Of a stretch of 64,000 nt of DNA, positions 35,724 through 48,785 are shown piece by piece. The stretch comes from Oxytricha trifallax (taxonomy: Eukaryota; Ciliophora; Spirotrichea; Sporadotrichida; Oxytrichidae), in assembly GCA_000711775.1 (NCBI GenBank), contig ARYC01000387.1, forward strand, positions 1-64,000, given 5' to 3'. The position numbers and the translations under genes are program-made. A model generated the notes under the pieces. It was not told where the DNA came from, made no database searches, and worked only from the letters and a program-made list of their open reading frames with translations. Every line of letters starts with the position of its first letter. Within the stretch, counting starts at the first letter, position 1.

Positions 35724-38422
35724 TCATTCATTTTTTAGAAGCACAAAATCGGTGTTTTAAATTTTACCAAAAACCCCTTAAGCTTGGTTCACTTTACCTA
35801 AAAATCTGTCGTAAGCATCTGGCTGAGAGAATACATTGGTATAAATATAGTCTTGAATCTCAGTTAATGGAATAAGTTCATGCTTAAGTTCAGCAATCAA
35901 CTCCAAGACAGTTTATTTGCAGGTTTCAATATGTTCAGAGCTGAGAAAATCTTAATCTCTAAACTCTCCTGCTCTATCTACTATTGTATAAGATGCCCAA
36001 AGGTAGAGAATTTTCTCAAATACTTATCTTGTCTCTTAATCCTTAAAGTTTTCAAGTCTTCTCAAGTAAGCTTCGATGAAAAAGGTTTCACCAAACATTA
36101 TTGAGAGTACGTTTTAGTTAAAAGGTAGGCTCTCTAAATAAGCTTGGTACATTCCCTTGTTTTGCATTTATTATTGCATGTTCATTAATGATTTAAAGGA
36201 AGTTTAGGCTGTGATACATCTGAATATTCTTAGTATATTTTAAGAATTCCTCATGTCTTCAGTATAACAAATAAAATAATAACTTCTTTAAAATTCTTCA
36301 ATTAATCTATATTTTTCTGCATTATAATCTTTGACTTGAAATCATCTATATCTTCAAAATACTCTTTCAGATATGTCAATTCCTAAGCTTACAAAGGCTT
36401 TCCTTGCATGGTATTATAACAGTTTTTCAAGACAAATTTAGCAGTTTATTAAAGCAAGACTTTGTTGTCACCCTCCCATGTCAAATTGACATCATTATCA
36501 GTTAACATCATGCCTATTTCACTGTAATGTGAATACCCTAGACCTCCTAGAGCTTATCGAGACTCTTCAGTATCTCTTTAAATGGAAGTGCTGATATGAG
36601 ATTTACAAAAAGTAATTAAGGCGTGGAACATCTTAGAGCCATGATATTTTGGATCAAGACTCTTCACTCTTTGATCAAAGTACATTTAAGTGACTTCATC
36701 CATTCCAAATCTGAAGAAGAGATTTCTGGCTAACCTTGGCACAATTCTGAATTGATAAAGTTAATAAGACATTAGAGTGTTCTCTTTAGCATCTATCTTC
36801 ATATCTGATGAGAATTGACGTCTCAAGTGTCCATATCTTAAAACGGTACTTAAGAAGTATAGAGCGTAGTTCTAAATAATAAAGCTCAAGAATTAATTTA
36901 ATTACAATTGAACCATGAGCCATCATTTAAAAAATATTAAATTAGGATATTAAAATTTCTTAATCTACCAAGTATTTATTGTTCTACCAAAGCTTAGTGA
37001 TGACAGTACAAAAGCAAATCTTTTTCCCTTTGTTGGGATCTCAGAATTGTAAGTTCCATCATCAGCCACTTAGAAATATTTGTCTAATAAGGCATCTTTA
37101 CTGATTCTATAACTGCTAAACTTAATGAATCCGTTATCTATTCCGTGCTATAAAAAGTTTTAATGATAAATTGTTAATTACATGACCTATCTTGGCGCCA
37201 CAATCTCCAATTAAGAGGCCTGGGTATGGCTAATGATTTTTAGGATCTCTTAAGTGTACGACAAATGGATGCACACCTTGATTCTTTCCCAAAGTATATA
37301 ATTGTGCAAAAACTACTCCATGAGTTGCTGTTTTGGCTAAGTTACCAATCCAAAACTTCATGTCTTGATCTGTTGGAGTGTTTAGGACAAATTCTCTTGT
37401 GCTAGGATCATATGTCGCTGTAGTCTTGATGCCTTAAACGTTTGAACCATGTGCTAATTCAGTCATGCAAAAACAGCATAGATCTTCAAGCTTAGCTGCT
37501 CTTTCTACATAGGGCATATGTTTTTCAGTTCCAAGATTTTTCAATGTTTTCATATAAAGTCCAAAATGTACATCTAATAGTGAAACGTCATCACTTAATT
37601 GATAAGTTATATTTCGTACTTTATTTAATTAAAAAGGATGTGGGAAGGTCTCTCTTCACTTGTTGAGAGATTAGGAACTTTTCTGGATCATCAATAATTT
37701 ACTAGGCTGTAAATATTCCTCTTTTGAGAATCTCACTATGCAGAGCTTTCAACTACTCATTAAGATTTTATCTTTCCTCTTCTCTTGGATCTTCAACATC
37801 AACGTATGGCCTTTAATAAATAATGAATTATGGGTTAAATTAATTTTAAACACAACCCACCTTATAAAACTCCACTTTTCCCTTCCTATTAATTTATGTT
37901 CTCAAAATTGATTAATCATTAAATTTAAGCTTTTATGTGTACTTACTCAAAGAGTGGGCTCTCATGAACTAATTTTGCAAGAATTTTTTATTCTGGGAAT
38001 TCATACATTTGATAGACTCTTTTCGCGTCTTCTAAATTAAGTTTGCTCTAGGACCTATCATACTCCCAACCTTATGGTAACGAACTCTTATATAGAGTAT
38101 AGTTATATAAACAAATATCAAAAAATTTATAATTGATTTTCTTATCAGAAGAGTTATTTATAGGAGACGACGTCAAGTTAAAATGTTAATTTAATAAGGA
38201 TAATTTTTACATTTAAATTATTATATGATTTAAGAAATTAACCTAATATAAACTTATTCACATCTAATATTATGATGGCGTCATCTAATTCATTCCCATT
38301 CTCATGTTATTTCCAGCTTCATTTTAAGAATAATTACTGCTCAATATACTTTGACTTTGGTAGTTTAAATTGCTTGGATCTTGATATTGATGTTGATTTG
38401 GATGATTTTACTAAATATGCAT
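35724..38422 (-). CDS. ACOX: Acyl-CoA oxidase
   Basis: ATG 38422 to TGA 35724-35726. The protein begins with a Gln/Asn-rich leader. After a 108-bp IES (38176-38283) it continues GWEYDRSQSKLNLEDAKRVY. The flavin-binding core is clear: FCMTELAHGSNVQGIKTTAT, YDPSTREFVLNTPTDQDMKF, WIGNLAKTATHGVVFAQL, GVHPFVVHLRDP, GCTC-free GDCGAKIGHHGIDNGFIKFS, then DDGTYNSEIPTKGKRFAFVL. The C-terminal helical domain follows (YALYFLSTVLRYGHLRRQFS, RQALGGLGYSHYSEIGMMLT, NDVNLTWEGDN). The enzyme does the first, H2O2-producing step of peroxisomal beta-oxidation. An intron near 37930, one near 37150, and an IES plus intron at about 36880-36990 are needed. No obvious SKL-type end is seen (ends LLKNE). Its GHG loop and Glu are present. 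Confidence 0.9.
38176..38283. other. IES, 108 bp, pointer TGACG (minus strand)
   Basis: CGTCA (TGACG on the coding strand) at 38171-38175 and 38279-38283. Removal joins RMGMNQMT to SSPINNSSDKKINYKFF in frame near the start of the acyl-CoA oxidase. Confidence 0.75.
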
Positions 38423-38726
38423 TAGAAAAACCAAAATCATAATAGGGAAGATTCATAATTTAATTGTAGAATACATTGCTTTTAATATTAAAATTTAGGA
38501 AAATTTAATATATAAATTTCAAAGAAATCTAGACAAATAAATTTTTAAATTTTGTACAATTTTTATATTAAATAACATTTTTTCTTAAAAACTCAATTAA
38601 AATTATCAATAAGTAATCTATAAAATCTACTCTTTTAAATAAAAAATGCAATTATTCTTTGAAAAATAAATTATATAAATTAAAATTTCTAGCATATAGT
38701 AAAATATTTTACGGAGTAGTATGACT

Positions 38727-41470
38727 TCAAATTTTAATTTGTGTTTATTTCAACAGCAATAACAAAAAAATGATTTAAAAAGTAAAATGTTTCACAATAA
38801 TTGTTTAATGATACCATATCAACTTAAATTGTTATAAATATAATTCATGTTTTACTTTTATTTTGTTTTGAATTTGCTATTGACTTTGGCTATTCATTTA
38901 TGCTTAAACATACTACTAAACTATACCCCTAATTACATTTAGACATGTGGTAACAGTCATAGACTGATCCATGTGCAAAATGCCTCTTACTATCCTCATA
39001 AAGGTGTTAAATTCATTAACATAGACAAATGTCTGATTAACTTTCTCAACTAGACTGTGTGATTCAGAAGCCTCAAATAACTCAAGAAGATATGTGAAAG
39101 TTCTTTGTGACTCTGTCTCAGCTTAAGCTTGAGTTTTTAAGTGCTCTTTTTCAATTATGATTCTCTCTACTTCTTTATATACATCTCCATTCATCAACTG
39201 AATGTTGTCTCTCTAGAAAATTAGATAAATCAAGTCTCTTTTGAGCTATTAAAGTGCACCAAATTAGTTCAATACTATGTCTTTCCACAACTTAAGTTTA
39301 GGAATGACTTGTTCAATAGAAACTAATTAATTAGGGTCTTCACTTGTAGCCTTACAAATATTCTGGATAAAAGACTCCATTCTATTAAAATTTAATAAAA
39401 ACATGTATAAATTCTTGGAACTGCCTTTACAACTTTCTCAAGCTTTCTAATCGTCTCAATTATTTGAACAGGATCGTTATTTTCCAGCTTCAAAATCTCA
39501 GTAATTTCCTCAATAACTAATTTCGCATCTCCTGCACTTAAATAGTGTCCATTGCTACTCTTCAAAATTAAGCCACCCTTCTTTCCAACATTATCAGAGA
39601 TATTTTAGTTTGCGCTTTTCGAATGTTGTGACTTTCCTTAGTCACTCAAATGACTTCCCTAATCATTTCTTATCTAGATTAGCTCATTATGTAATTCATT
39701 ATTTTGCCTTTGTAGCTCACAGATTTCTTTCTCCATATTTTGGACTTTATACTCAGTCGCCTTAATGTTGGCTAAGTTGGGTCTAAACTTAAGTTCCTAC
39801 TCTAGACCTTGCATTTATTGTTCTCTCTCTATAATTATTGATTTTTGTTTGTCAATTTCTATCAGTAAATCCTTATAATCTTAAGAGTTGCTTTTTAAAG
39901 CTTGCTGGAGTTTATAGTTTTGCTCTTCTAACTCTTTTATTTAAAGAGAAAGAGCTCCATCCCCTCTTTTAAAATAGTGAGCCTCTTCTGCTGGCAGTTA
40001 GCCTTTAGAAAGTCCATAATTTTCATTTTGTAATTCTAAATTAAGAGTATTCAGTCTTTGTACCTCTCTTTCAAGAAGTTCCATCTACTTCTCGTTTCTT
40101 TCCCTTTAATTCTCAAATGCTCTGAGGAAGTTCACATACTTTAATGTAAAAAAGATAATATTGAATTTTGTTTAAATTTAACTTTTCTTCGCTTGCTCTT
40201 GGTTATTTACCAAAGAATTTCTCAAATGTTTATCTATCTCTTAATTAATATTTATCATCTTCGCTAAGTCTCTTCTCCAATTTTTTCCTCAGCATATCGA
40301 TTTCTAATTGCTTTTATTGCACTGTATTTTCACAAACTAGAATCTTGTTTGTCATGTCCTTAATTTTTTTCTCCAATGTAACTTAAGATTTTTGAGAATT
40401 AAGATTTTCCTTTTTATCTTAATGTTTAGAGTTCTCGACTTTTTGTTCTAGTTTCTATATATTAATCGTAAATATGAACTGAAAACTTACAAATATTGTC
40501 TGCTCAAGTTTTAAGATTAGATCTTTGGAGGCATTAAGTTCTTTTTCGAGCTTTTAATTTTCATCAAAATCCCCTGCATCCAGACGTTTGTTTAAAGTTT
40601 AAACTTGCCTTATTAATGAGTAAAGACTTTAAATCACACTTTGCTCTATCGGTCCATACTAAAATGCTTGTTATTAATAAAAAGTCTTACTTGATTGCTT
40701 CTCTGATCTAAGTCGATCTTCTCAAATTTAATTCTAGTTAGTAATTCATTGATTTTTGCCCACTACTGCTAACTTCCTTAATTTTAGAATTCAAACATTA
40801 CACGATCAGTTTCTGTGTTAACACTAGTAAATCCATGAGCTGGATACATAGATTAATGGGTAGTTGATTATTCATTAGGAATCCACTTCTTCCTATTTTT
40901 AATTGAATTATTTTCTTGCATGAGTCTTTCCTATTCTAAGCTATGCAACTCTTAATTCTCTTGTCTTTAATTTAGAGTCCCTCTCTGCTATGGGGAGAGA
41001 GGTTAAACTGACTGCTTCCTCTTTTTATTTTCGTCTAAGTTTTTCTGCTTTGACCCTCTCTTTACCTTTTTCTTGAGCGCCTATTCCATAAATTGCTAAC
41101 TCTGCATGTTTGGATACTATGGCGCCATTTATTATATTAAAATGACATAAATAAGAAGCATTTATCTTAGGTTATGTTAAGGATGCATACCTAGTGTGCT
41201 TTCCATTTCTTCAAACATTCTCTTATTTTCTTCGATTTCCTTAATTAAATCTCTGTCATCAAAGGTTTAGTGCTCTTAAGTGGAGTGCTAATAAATCATT
41301 GGCTTATGTTTTTGATGAACATTCTTAGCCTAGATTTGATCATAATAAGTAAAAAATCAAATATCAACAGTTCTGAATTGTTAATTGAATTCATCTTTGT
41401 TCAAGCTCAATCTTTGATTTCTATTAGAATCTTGATTTGTTTTCTTTTATTTTTCTTCAATTAAACTCAA
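38727..41470 (-). CDS. Long coiled-coil protein
   Basis: TGA at 38727-38729 in the best frame; the start is not fixed (open frame reaches about 41470). About 800 residues, rich in Glu, Lys, Gln and Leu with long heptad stretches, for example DRDLIKEIEENKRMFEEMES near 41230. The C-terminal part is more globular: RTFTYLLELFEASESHSLVE, KVNQTFVYVNEFNTFMRIVR, GILHMDQSMTVTTCLNVIRG. A 24-bp IES at 41343-41366 and an intron near 41100-41190 are resolved; others near 39380, 40150, 40470 and 40680 look likely. It is probably a cytoskeletal or centriolar scaffold, by composition only. Confidence 0.65.
41343..41366. other. IES, 24 bp, pointer TGAT (minus strand)
   Basis: ATCA (TGAT on the coding strand) at 41339-41342 and 41363-41366. 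Removal joins NQQFRTVD to QIQAKNVHQKHKPM in frame. Confidence 0.7.
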
Positions 41471-41579
41471 TACCTTTTTTTAATTATTTTATTTTAATTA
41501 GTAGTATAAAAATAAAAACATCATTTTCTGAATTTCATTTAATATCAATTTTTATAGTTTTATAAGAAATTTAAGCGAA

Positions 41580-42763
41580 TCAAATTAAATAAAAAATACA
41601 ATAATTAAGAAATAAGTTTTAAATGTAGTCTAGGTCTTGCAGTAAACTTTCATCATCATTGATATCATGATCTACTTATTCTATCAATGCTCTCTTCTAA
41701 TTAGAGATATCTTTTTCTTGATTATAGAGTTACCTATTGAATTTAGTTTATGGAGACTAGTGAATTTGAGGAGGCAAATTTTAAACTTTTTAATTTGATT
41801 TTTAAGAAATTTCAATTCGTTTATTTGCACAGTTGGAGTAAAGGTAAGGGGAAGATTGCGATTTATGCATATAAATAGAAACTAATACATAAGCATATCC
41901 TACTATTGATCTTGAATTCTCAAACTTTTCACAGGGCTTTTCTTGGCTGAGCTCTGGTTACTAACATTAAGGTATTAATCCTTTAGTCTATCTATGAATC
42001 TTCTACTATCGTCACTCTATCGAACTACAACTTCAAACTACTGTTGCTTTTGAAAACTATTTGGGGAAAGTATTACATTCTACCCTGGACTTAATTAATT
42101 AGCATCCTGTTTGCTTTTATATTAAGCATCTTATTTCATCATAGTATGAGGTAAATTGTTATCTGATGATGCATTTTAATTTCCTTTGTTTTACAAAGCT
42201 TGATTCACACCCAGGCTCTGTAAATTCGACAGTCTCTAAAGCAAGTCTTCTTCCCTATAGTACAAAATTATTGAGATTAATGCTTACTTTTTATTGATGT
42301 TTTCAGAAAGCATAGCCTTCCTTATTGAACTATGTTAGCTACTATCTCTATTTCTATTTGCATTCACAGGTGTCCTGCTTGATCTGTTCATATTATTTGG
42401 AGTGGTATTTAGTGAAGACATGCTCTTAATTTGAGACAAAGTCTAAGTTTGATTTCCATATCCTCCTAGGTTATCACCACTTAACAGGTTGCGTCTATGA
42501 CTCTATTCCCCTCCAAGCTATCTGTGAGTTTAATATATCTAATTCGCTCCATTATCTTTTGTACTTTAAGGAACTAGATTATCTGAGTCTATTTATTATT
42601 AGCCAATGTTAGCTAAATTCAAGTCTTAATGATTAAATTATATATTCCTATTCTTAGCTAAATCATTATAACTATGGTGGTTGTGAAGGTATTGCTAATT
42701 TTTCTCTTGGATATCTTGCTCTAGATTTGAATCTATGCCTTAATTATAGTCTTCTTCATTCAT
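41580..42763 (-). CDS. Asn/Gln-rich protein, unknown
   Basis: ATG 42763, TGA 41580-41582. N-terminus MNEEDYNQGIDSNLEQDIQE, then polar Asn/Gln/Ser-rich sequence (SLNTTPNNMNRSSRTPVNAN), then a break near 42250-42290 that looks like an intron, and a C-terminal charged part ending DESLLQDLDYIQNLFLNYC. No domain was recognised. The gene has its own promoter-side spacer shared with the divergent gene at 42947. Confidence 0.6.
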
Positions 42764-42946
42764 TTTTATTCAAATTTTTTATCAAATGAAATTATATTTA
42801 AATTTAAATTCTATACAATAAATGGTACTGAGCTTAATTTTTACAAAGAATTTTTTAAATAAACTAATAAAATTTTAATGGAATAATTAGCCTGATATTG
42901 TAAAATAATTTTTATTTAGCATTTATTTCATTTTTGGCTATAAATC

Positions 42947-44801
42947 ATGAATAATAATTATACATCGGAAGAGTATGCAATATCTTTAAAAGAAGGTTCT
43001 ACTTCAGATCATGCTATTCTACCCCGAAACCCCTCTTACAGCTATATAAGGAAGAATAGACATTATAGATAAATCTCTGAGGACGTTAAGTAGTTGCCTC
43101 ATAATTAAGTGGATTAGAATACTAGCGCAATTTATTAAACATATAGACATGCTTCACTCGGGGAAACAAAAAAGCTCTTGAGTACCATAAAAAACACGAA
43201 TAACAATAAAAAGCTGTAAACCATTATTGCCAGACTTAATGATAAAACCACAGCTTTCAGATAACCCTCCTATATCAAGAAAAGTATGAAACATCTTCAT
43301 GATAATTTTGGTTCAAAGTAATAACTTCAATATAACACATTCGATAATAAAAGTTCTTAAAGCATTATTGGGGATTCAGTAACCCCTCAGCTACAGAATA
43401 ATATCTTTAGAAATTAATCTTAAATTGACTCTTAAAATTTAAGAGAAGTTAATGTTAAAAGTAAAAGTAGACTTAAAGAATTATTTCAAGTTAAGGCCAT
43501 TGAAATTAAGAATAAATTTGATTTGTTTGACGAAATGAAAAAGAGGGCCGAGAACTCATAATAAATTAAAATTATTGATATGGAAGGATAAAGTTCTTAG
43601 TTTAAGCTTAAATCACCAAAAAGATTTGAAAACAAGTTAAGCAATCAAAACTTTATAACTTTTAACCCTTTAACATTTAAACATCAAAATCTTTTATAAA
43701 AAAGTAGAAATCTCAGTAAAGCAAAAATAAAATACGACAAAAATAGTCTGAATTTTTTTCATTAAATATTTCTTAACCACTCAAAAATATAATAATTTAA
43801 TTTCAATTATAATCATTTAATAAAAATAAGTTATTCTATGAGTTTAATCCCATTTTTAATGTATCTCAGATCAGCCTGGTATAAGATAGCTCAACTTAAA
43901 AACTAGAAGCCTTAAATTTCAACAATTTTTATACTGAAAGTATTTCCTAAAAACTAACATAAGTACCTTCTACTTCTCGTATATTATTTGACACAGCTTC
44001 AGTTTCAAATATTCCCTTGAATAAATTTTAAGATTACAGTTATAAATATATAGAATTTGATAATTTGCCATCTAAGAGGTCTTTATCAACCATGAAATCT
44101 AAAGGACCATAGTTGTATAATAAATATACAATAGATTTAAAAGCTAATTAAAACTTAATGATGATTAATATTCCTAAAACAATCAATAACTCCATGAATT
44201 GTGTTAGGATAAATATAAACTTAAAGTTAATTATAAATTCATTGACTTTTAATCGTTTTTAGGGCAGATTTTTATAGTATGCAACATTTGCAGATATGAT
44301 GATTGAATGAGAATTTTTAGAATTAATAATTTTAGGTTTTTAATTGCTTCCAATAACAAAAACTAAATTTATTAAATGGACTATGAAAGTATAAATGATT
44401 AAGACTATGGATCTCCTCAAATATAAGACCACGATAATTCTTTCGAAAACTCTTAAATCACGCTTAGAAAATAGCATTAAAAAAAGAATTTTACTATGGA
44501 TAAAAAGCGATATTAAGAATTGAAGAAAGAGTAGTAAAGAATCTAGGATTTAATGAGAAATAATTATTTTTATAACAATTATGCGCTTTCTGGAGCCCAA
44601 AACCCCTCGTATAGTAAACTAAAAACTAGATTTCCTCTCTTTGACATGGTAGTATAAGATGACGATTTTATGGAGGGTTTAAGACGCAGGAGACATGATG
44701 TTTTTGGGCTTCAGGATAGCTTAGTTAGAAATATATATAATGATAAAGTTATCCCTTAGTAAAACAATAGGAGAGATCTAAAATTTAAGAAAAAACCTTG
44801 A
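42947..44801 (+). CDS. Ser/Asn/Lys-rich protein, unknown
   Basis: ATG 42947 (MNNNYTSEEYAISLKEGSTS), TGA 44799-44801. The first block to about 43760 is basic and polar, with a helical stretch (RLKELFQVKAIEIKNKFDLF, DEMKKRAENSQQIK). A frame break follows with AT-rich inserts near 43770-43860 and 44200-44350 that were not resolved. The last block carries a charged helix (RYQELKKEQQRIQDLM) and FPLFDMVVQDDDFMEGLRRR. No known domain. Confidence 0.55.
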
Positions 44802-45340
44802 AACTATAAATATAAACATTAGATCATCAAATATTTAATTAAATTAATTGAAAAATGATTTAAATTGTTTCTAAAAAATAGGATTATGGCTTTGAAAAAA
44901 TCTTTTTTTACATCTCAGTACTAGATATTTCAATGATATCTATTTTCGAGATAATTTTTTCCTTTTAAACTTTAATTCTAAAAACTGAGATTTTAATTTG
45001 GCTAAATAAATATATATGATAAATCTTTCATTTCATTACAATCTTAGCGTCTTATCTTTTAGTATTCTCAACGAAATTAGCTTCAATGTATCTTCTGTAT
45101 TGTAAAGGATTAGAGAATACAAAGTGGGATCCTCTGACTAGTGAAGTAGATGGCACAATATAAATAATTATAAATATAATAAAACAATTATCTTTACTCT
45201 AATAAAGTAACAATATTTTATTTTAATCTTTAGGGTATTATTTTTAAGGACCCCTAAAAATAATGAAACAGGAATCTTTTTGGAATCCTCTAATTTTGCA
45301 TTTTAAAACAAGATTTTATAATGTTAAAAACCCATGCAAT
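44802..45340. other. Intergenic stretch
   Basis: AT-rich between convergent genes; a short coding-like remnant near 45040-45150 on the minus strand could not be assigned. Confidence 0.35.
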
Positions 45341-47015
45341 TCACTTTTTGTGAGAAAAGGAAGTATTAGATATACTATTCTTCATCAAAATTTAAAGTAA
45401 ATTTTATGATTATTAGGAAATGTTATCAGCTTTGCAAAACTCCCATTCAACCAGATAGTCAAATTTTCCAGGACATCTCTAGATTGCTGCCACAACATTC
45501 TTCACTTTATCAATAAAGATTGAGCCTCTTCTTTCACCAGACTTCATCTATTTAATCATGTAGTGACGCTCTTTCATTGCCTTAGCATTCTCCATCTTCA
45601 TATATTCCAAAAAGTTCCCAGACTCATATTCCTCTTCGTCTGAGCTAATACCTTCGTAATTTGCCAAACCGAGCTCCTAAGAATTTTCAATATCAGATTC
45701 CTCTTATGATTGTGATGCTTGGCTATCAACTACTTGAGAGTTTTGCTGGCTGAATTGCTCCTCTGATTCTTTCTCAAATTCAGCTTGAGTGACGACTTAG
45801 TTAAACTGTACTCTTTTCTTTGCAACATTTAATGTGCCAGCTTGTTACTGCTCCTTCTCCAAATTTTCAGTTTTAACTGGCTATTCCTTGGATTTTTTTT
45901 TTGGGCTTTTCGAAGGAGTCTTCTTACCTTACTTATCTTAATCAATATTTTTGCTTTCCTCTAATTCCATCAATTCATCTAGTGACACTTAAAGTTGTTG
46001 TTCAACAAATTTCAAGCTATCCTTCTCATCTTTGCTAGCTGATTTTTCCTCGGCTTTTACTTCTCTTTTCTTCAAATTGCTTTTAAGTTCTTTCTTAATT
46101 TCAGAGAGATGTTCTGTGAGTTCAACCGGTTACTACTCTGGGAATTTAGTGACTGGAGTTGCTCTAGAGCTTCTTGTCACTCTTTTAACGTCGGGTGTGA
46201 TGCTTTCAAAGTCGACATTGATCTCCTTACCTAAACTCATCAAATAGTAAGCCAATTTGTTTAGAGTGGGTTTGAAATGCTTGTAAATAAGTGGTTACTA
46301 GTGCTTCATCTACTCTAAAATGTCATCAGGTGAAACTTTAGTTTTATTTTTAATCTATAGTTTGATAAAGGATTCGCAGGAGCTATGTAGCCTCATCATC
46401 TCTGCTGGGATGGTCTTATCTAAGAATGGGTTAATGTGAATTTAGTCAAATGGTTCATGAGCCTTTTTATTGCTCATTAAGTTGACCTCATAGAATGATC
46501 CTTTTTTCTCTACCTCAATCCTCTGATCGCACTCACTGCACTTATAGATATCTTTATTTTCGTTTCTCTTCAGTTTCTTCCAGTTTCCAATGATCGAAAC
46601 TTAAGCTTAATCTATATCTTCAAATAAATTTTGTTTCTTTTAGGGCTATTTTTGTTCTTCTGGTTGTTGTAATTCTTGAATATTGCTTTTATCGTCTTAC
46701 TTCTTTTATTCAGCAGAAGTTTCATCGATATCTTTTGACTCTTGCTTTTTAATAGTAATTATAACTATATTGCAAACCTATATAGTAATTAATAAGTTTA
46801 TCTTTAGCTGATTAATTTGATGGTTCCTTCTGCTTTTCTTTCTTAGCAGGGGTGGATGGCATACTTTTGCTTTTTTTAGTTTGTTACTCAACTAATTTAG
46901 TGGGTTCTTATTTATGTGGACTGATTGACAGTTTGTTGTCTTTCTCATTTACTACAAGAACAGCTTGCTAACTACTGCTCTAAGAGGATTTTAGAAGGAG
47001 TTTATTTTCAGTCAT
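45341..47015 (-). CDS. Charged nuclear-type protein with Cys2 motif and possible chromodomain-like end
   Basis: ATG 47015 (MTENKLLLKSSQSSSQQAVL); the frame stays open to TGA 45341-45343. The N-terminus is Ser/Lys-rich with Pro (MPSTPAKKEKQKEPS). After a break near 46750-46810 a short Cys-X2-Cys segment appears (NKDIYKCSECDQRIEV), then a folded-looking part (AHEPFDQIHINPFLDKTIPA, KHFKPTLNKLAYYLMSLGKE). A very acidic, Gln-rich stretch (around 45640-45760) leads to GRRGSIFIDKVKNVVAAIQR-like sequence and CPGKFDYLVEWEF, which resembles the front half of a chromodomain. The rest of that domain is not visible. Chromatin function is inferred. Confidence 0.55.
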
Positions 47016-48059
47016 ATATTATAACCTATAATACTTCATATTTAATAGTAAAAAGATAAGGATTTGATAGTATTTTTAAAGAAAAAATAAGTCATATAAA
47101 TAAATACAATAAGATTATATATGAAATTAGGGAAATTAACATTAACAACTATTCAAATTTATTCTCAGTAATCTTAGGCATTCTTTAATAATAATTAAAC
47201 AATATTAATTGGATTTAAGAATTATGCGTTCAAAATTTACTTTGCCATTTCTAACTATAGACTTTGTAATTTGAATCAAAATTGTAGGTAAAATAATTAT
47301 TTCATGGCATTCTGGTTGAGCTAATATAAAAAATTTGACTATAACTTTATGGAAATAATTTCAATCAATGAATGATTTCTAGACAAAGAATCATAATAAA
47401 TAATTAAATCTTAATAAAATGACAATTATATAATCCGAATTATTATTTAATTTTTTTATCTTCTTAAATATATTTAAAAACAGTAAATAATATTAAAATC
47501 AAAGGTTTAAGTGGTTAGATTGGTTTAATAACTCATCAAGCAATAAAATTCCAAATATTTTAAGCAAATTATAAATATAAAATTTAAGGAATTAAGAGGT
47601 AAAGTTAATTTTTCATTTTGTGATAGGTTTATGAGTAATTTTTTATAAAATTATAAAAATAATATCGTGTATTAATATATTTTCAGCATATATTAAAAAA
47701 TTCAAAAATACTTTATTGCAAAAACTTTAATGGAGAATTCTAAAAATTTTCTCATAACTAGTATTTTTTCTATTGAAATTAAATAAATAGTAATTATAAA
47801 GGAAAATTTATTGCAAAAAAAACTCCTTAGAAAATCCTTTTTAAAGTTTTGTGAATTTCTCAATTAATTTTACAATCATTGTCAAGTTGTAAATTTTAAA
47901 AAGATTTCTAAAAAATTAATAAAAACAAATATTTTATTTTAATTATAATTCTCTTCTTAATATTTATTAGAAATCTTACAATTAGTGATTCTAATTTTCC
48001 AATGACACTCATTAATTATAAATTTTAATTTATTTATAATTTTTTCAAGCCTAAATTAT
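47016..48059. other. Intergenic stretch, about 1 kb
   Basis: Extremely AT-rich. No frame, RNA gene or inverted-repeat element was recognised. Confidence 0.4.
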
Positions 48060-48461
48060 TCATACTGTTTATGATATTAAGAATGGCCTCAAAGTCTTCT
48101 CTGTCTCCCATGTAGGTTCATGAGCAGCCCATTATACCTTAAATTCATTAGCTCTACCGTTCTTGCTCTTTTTATGCTCCATTATAGCAGTCACTTCGTA
48201 TGCCTCACTTTTCTTATTGCCCTTGATATAAGCAGATTTTGCTTTATGAGTACTGACTATTTATACAATCGGTGCTGTTTACTTTGGGTTCTCAATTACA
48301 AATGGAGAAACCACTTCTTACTTTTTGGTTGAAACCTCTTTAGTCTGGGGAGTATGCTGGTTAGTAGAGGCTTTGGTGTTTGAATTGGTTTTGAAGAACA
48401 TGTTTATCTTTGCTTGCTCTTTAATCTGGGTGTTTGAGCAGTTTCCCGGAGATTAATCCAT
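48060..48461 (-). CDS. Small chromodomain protein
   Basis: ATG 48461 to TGA 48060-48062, 133 residues, uninterrupted. The first 70 residues are polar with PQTKEV and an AKINMFFKTN helix. The C-terminal half is a chromodomain: AYEVTAIMEHKKSKNGRANE, FKVQWAAHEPTWETEKTL, RPF. It has the conserved Tyr/Val start and the W-x7-W-E pattern that forms the aromatic cage for methyl-lysine. Ciliates use such proteins (Pdd1-like) to read H3K9/K27 methylation during DNA elimination, but a link to that process here is only inference. It is downstream of the gene with a partial chromodomain-like end. Confidence 0.8.
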
Positions 48462-48785
48462 CGATTTCGCGCTAAATTTTCAATTAAATTTAATAAATCT
48501 TTAATTCAATGCAACTTATACATTACATAACAAAGTCAAGTATGAACAAATAAGCGAGTTAATAATTCATGAAAAATATCATGATTAACTCAAGCTATAA
48601 AAATTATTTTAGATTGTTGAATACCTTGACTACTAATAAATAATCATTTCAATTTATAATTATTTTTTTATTCTTTTATAAGTCATATATTTAAATAGTA
48701 CTCTAACTTGCTATTTAAATTAAAATAATAACTAATAGATTAAAATATTAATTAATTTTATTATAATCTAATTATCAAATAATTA

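Noticed and set aside
44041..44260. Looked for tRNA or other structured RNA in the AT-rich spacers
   Set aside because: No cloverleaf or conserved T-loop motif was found here or in the other spacers.
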